Source: Gammaproteobacteria bacterium (GTDB taxonomy: Bacteria; Pseudomonadota; Gammaproteobacteria; UBA9214). From it: 7,908 bases of DNA. Both the position numbers and the translations under genes were made by a program. Under the pieces are notes generated by a model that saw nothing but the letters and a program-made list of their open reading frames with translations, had not been told where the DNA came from and did no database searches. The DNA lies in NCBI GenBank assembly GCA_030599705.1, contig JAUVNM010000071.1, positions 1-7,908 on the forward strand, read 5' to 3'. Positions 6,349-7,908 of the stretch are shown piece after piece; within the stretch, counting starts at the first letter, position 1; each line of letters opens with the position of its first letter.

Positions 6349-6377
6349 TTGTGACTCAACCAGCCGCCGGTTAGAAT
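6349..6377 (+). promoter_or_regulatory. Predicted sigma70-type promoter for rpsO-pnp
   Basis: TTGTGA (6349-6354, 4 of 6 consensus positions) and TAGAAT (6372-6377, 5 of 6) are separated by exactly 17 bases. The start point would be near 6383-6385, leaving a leader of about 34 bases before rpsO. A dedicated rpsO promoter between truB and rpsO is known in E. coli. An imperfect palindrome fills most of the spacer (6358-6372). Confidence 0.7.
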
Positions 6378-6390
6378 ACCCAGCTCGCTA

Positions 6391-6410
6391 AATCTGAAGC
6401 AGATTCGGAG
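6391..6410 (+). promoter_or_regulatory. rpsO leader hairpin abutting the Shine-Dalgarno
   Basis: AATCTG (6391-6396) and CAGATT (6400-6405) form a perfect 6-bp hairpin with loop AAG, followed after one base by the Shine-Dalgarno GGAG (6407-6410), 7 bases before the ATG. CTAAA (6388-6392) can alternatively pair with TTTAG (6413-6417), directly before the start codon. S15 represses its own translation through leader structures in E. coli and other bacteria, and these structures differ between lineages. A site of that kind is likely here but unproven. Confidence 0.55.
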
Positions 6411-6417
6411 TTTTTAG

Positions 6418-6687
6418 ATGGCTTTAAGTGCCGAACAAAAAGGGCAGGTCGTCAAGGAGTACCAGCAAGGTGCTGCCGATACCGGTTCGCCCGAAGTACA
6501 GGTTGCCCTGTTGACAGCGAACATTACCCAGCTGACTGATCACTTTGGCAAACACAAGGGTGATCATCATTCCCGTCAGGGTCTGCTGCGCATGGTCAAC
6601 AAGCGCCGCAAACTGCTGGATTACCTCAAGGGCAAGGACCACAAGCGCTACCTGGAACTGATTGGTCGCCTGGGTCTGCGCCGCTAA
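6418..6687 (+). CDS. rpsO: 30S ribosomal protein S15
   Basis: An 89-residue primary-binding protein of the 30S platform. It binds the three-way junction of helices 20, 21 and 22 in 16S rRNA and nucleates the assembly of S6, S18, S11 and S21. The length equals that of E. coli S15. Conserved blocks are DTGSPEVQVALLTANI (about 21-36), HKGDHHSRQGLLRMVNKRRKLLDYLK (about 45-70, the rRNA-binding region with the DHHSR turn) and the C-terminal LIGRLGLRR. The start follows GGAG at a 7-base spacing, and the protein begins MALSAEQK against MSLSTEAT in E. coli. It has its own promoter and is likely self-regulated through its leader. pnp follows after 66 bases, as in E. coli. Confidence 0.98.
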   Translation: MALSAEQKGQVVKEYQQGAADTGSPEVQVALLTANITQLTDHFGKHKGDHHSRQGLLRMVNKRRKLLDYLKGKDHKRYLELIGRLGLRR

Positions 6688-6706
6688 TCCCCGCAACACC
6701 TTTTTT
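6673..6706 (+). terminator. Weak terminator-like structure between rpsO and pnp
   Basis: GGT (6673-6675) and TGCG (6677-6680) pair with ACC (6698-6700) and CGCA (6692-6695), with a small internal loop and an 11-base loop, followed directly by six T (6701-6706). The 5' arm is within the end of rpsO. The stem is imperfect, so it should terminate only partly. An attenuating terminator between rpsO and pnp is known in E. coli. I see no convincing pnp promoter downstream, so read-through would have to supply pnp. Confidence 0.4.
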
Positions 6707-6725
6707 GTAACCCGAATTCAAGTCA

Positions 6726-6743
6726 CCTTACCAATAGTTAAGG
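6726..6743 (+). promoter_or_regulatory. pnp leader hairpin pairing the Shine-Dalgarno
   Basis: CCTTA (6726-6730) pairs with TAAGG (6739-6743) around an 8-base loop. TAAGG is the core of the pnp Shine-Dalgarno (AAGGA, 6740-6744), 9 bases before the GTG start. Folding would hide the ribosome binding site. In E. coli PNPase controls its own mRNA with RNase III through a much larger leader hairpin; I do not see a comparable long stem in these 66 bases. Confidence 0.45.
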
Positions 6744-6753
6744 AAATATACCC

Positions 6754-7908
6754 GTGAGCGCAATCAAGAAAACATTTCAGTACGGTGACCAGACGGTCAC
6801 ATTGGAAACAGGAGAAATCGCCCGCCAGTGCAGCGCCGTTATCGTCAGTATGGGTGATACCCAGGTGCTGGCCACAGTGGTGGGGGCCAGGCATCCGAGG
6901 GAGGGGCGTGACTTTTTCCCGCTCACGGTGGACTACCAGGAAAAGGGCTACGCTGCCGGCCAGATACCCGGCAATTTCTTCCGGCGCGAAGGCCGCCCAA
7001 GCGAAGCAGAAACACTGCTGTGCCGGCTGACCGACCGGCCGTTGCGCCCGCTGTTCCCGAAGGGCTTTCTCAACGAGGTGCAGGTCATCCTCACGGTCAT
7101 CTCCTACGATCCGCAGATCAACCCGGACATCCCGGCGCTGATCGGCGCATCCGCGGCCATGTCGATTTCAGGCCTGCCATTCAGCGGTCCGATCGGTGCC
7201 GCCCGCGTCGGTTACGTCGACGGCAACTATGTTCTGAACCCGACGTCAGACCAGATGGAAGTGTCCCGACTCGACCTGGTGGTTTCCGGTACCGACAGTG
7301 CCGTGCTGATGGTGGAATCCGAGGCGAAGGAATTGTCCGAGGACATCATGCTCGGTTCCGTGGTCTTCGGTCATGAACAGCAGCAGGTCGTTATCCAGGC
7401 CATCAAGGAACTGGCCGCGGAAGTCAATACGCCGCCGCTGGAATGGACGGCGCCGGAAGAAAATACCGCGCTGGCCGGGGCGATCGAAAAGGAAGGCCAG
7501 GAAGCTATTGCCGCCGCCTACAAGGTGGCTGATAAGCAGGACCGTTACATCCTGCTGAGCAAGGTGCGCCAGGAAATCGTTGACGAGGTCGCCGCTGACG
7601 AGGCCGAGGGCGGTTTCTCCAGTGAAGAGGTAAAGGGCGCCATTGGCAAGCTCGAGAAGAAAATCGTGCGCAGCCGGATCCTTGCCGGTGAGGCGCGTAT
7701 CGATGGCCGTGATACCAGCACGGTGCGTCCGATCACGATCCGCACCGGCGTCTTGCCGCGCGCCCATGGTTCGGCACTGTTTACCCGGGGCGAGACCCAG
7801 GCGCTGGTGGTGACCACACTCGGCACCGAGCGCGATGCTGCCCTGATTGACGGCTTGTCCGGCAGCTACAAGGAACAGTTTCTGCTGCACTACAACTTCC
7901 CGCCGTAC
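6754..7908 (+). CDS. pnp: Polyribonucleotide nucleotidyltransferase (PNPase), 3' end beyond window
   Basis: The N-terminal 385 residues of PNPase, the phosphate-dependent 3'-5' exoribonuclease that forms a trimer and takes part in the RNA degradosome; the E. coli protein has 711 residues. The frame is open from GTG at 6754 to the last base with no stop. Visible parts are the first RNase PH-like domain (about 10-145) with FFRREGRPSE at 75-84, the NPD..LIGASAA and GPIGAARVGY blocks, the all-helical linker (about 235-310), and the start of the second RNase PH domain with IDGRD (316-320), HGSALFTRGETQ (338-349) and LLHYNFPPY at the window end. The catalytic residues of the second domain and the KH and S1 domains lie beyond the window. 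GTG is chosen because AAGGA lies 9 bases upstream and MSAIKKTFQYG aligns with E. coli MLNPIVRKFQYG. Confidence 0.97.
   Translation, partial: MSAIKKTFQYGDQTVTLETGEIARQCSAVIVSMGDTQVLATVVGARHPREGRDFFPLTVDYQEKGYAAGQIPGNFFRREGRPSEAETLLCRLTDRPLRPLFPKGFLNEVQVILTVISYDPQINPDIPALIGASAAMSISGLPFSGPIGAARVGYVDGNYVLNPTSDQMEVSRLDLVVSGTDSAVLMVESEAKELSEDIMLGSVVFGHEQQQVVIQAIKELAAEVNTPPLEWTAPEENTALAGAIEKEGQEAIAAAYKVADKQDRYILLSKVRQEIVDEVAADEAEGGFSSEEVKGAIGKLEKKIVRSRILAGEARIDGRDTSTVRPITIRTGVLPRAHGSALFTRGETQALVVTTLGTERDAALIDGLSGSYKEQFLLHYNFPPY

Noticed and set aside
6705..6733. TTGTAA at 6705 as the -35 of a pnp promoter
   Set aside because: At 17-18 bases the -10 candidates (TTACCA, TACCAA) are poor.
6785..7030. 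Short open frames inside pnp (6785-7030, 7020-7376, 7373-7558)
   Set aside because: The continuous frame from GTG 6754 to the window end encodes recognisable PNPase, so these are out-of-frame shadows.

Overview
This window is the conserved bacterial operon for translation and RNA metabolism, in the order initiator tRNA-Met (metY, 3' part only), rimP, nusA, infB, rbfA, truB, rpsO, pnp (5' part only), all on the + strand. The gene order, the NusA with two C-terminal acidic repeats, and the close match of every protein to its E. coli counterpart point to a Gammaproteobacterium. The sequence is fairly GC-rich, and codon third positions are strongly G/C. This, plus a Pseudomonas-type REP pair between rbfA and truB, suggests a lineage outside the Enterobacterales. 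I cannot name the genus.

Layout. 1-64 is the tail of tRNA-fMet. 65-261 is a structured leader with a long interrupted hairpin, an extended -10 promoter, an intrinsic terminator lying downstream of that promoter, and a small hairpin over the rimP ribosome binding site. 262-4863 holds rimP, nusA and infB, tightly packed with gaps of 24 and 12 bases and good Shine-Dalgarno sequences. 4864-5376 holds rbfA; a GGGG/CCCC hairpin precedes it and a REP pair follows it. Neither rbfA nor truB has a recognisable Shine-Dalgarno. truB runs to 6300. 6301-6417 carries a GC-rich hairpin on the truB stop, a good sigma70-type promoter with a palindrome in its spacer, and a leader hairpin abutting the rpsO ribosome binding site. 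rpsO (6418-6687) is followed by a weak terminator-like structure and a leader in which the pnp Shine-Dalgarno is paired. pnp starts with GTG at 6754 and runs off the end as an uninterrupted frame of 385 codons.

How the genes work together. tRNA-fMet and IF2 act in translation initiation. RimP and RbfA mature the 30S subunit and S15 is an early-binding 30S protein. TruB modifies uridine 55 of tRNAs. NusA couples RNA polymerase to pausing, termination and antitermination. PNPase degrades RNA. In E. coli several products (NusA, S15, PNPase) feed back on this operon, and the hairpins at each regulatory junction here fit that kind of control.

I find no novel defence, mobile or biosynthetic system. 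The observations worth checking are the intergenic RNA structures and repeats; all coding content is ordinary core genome.
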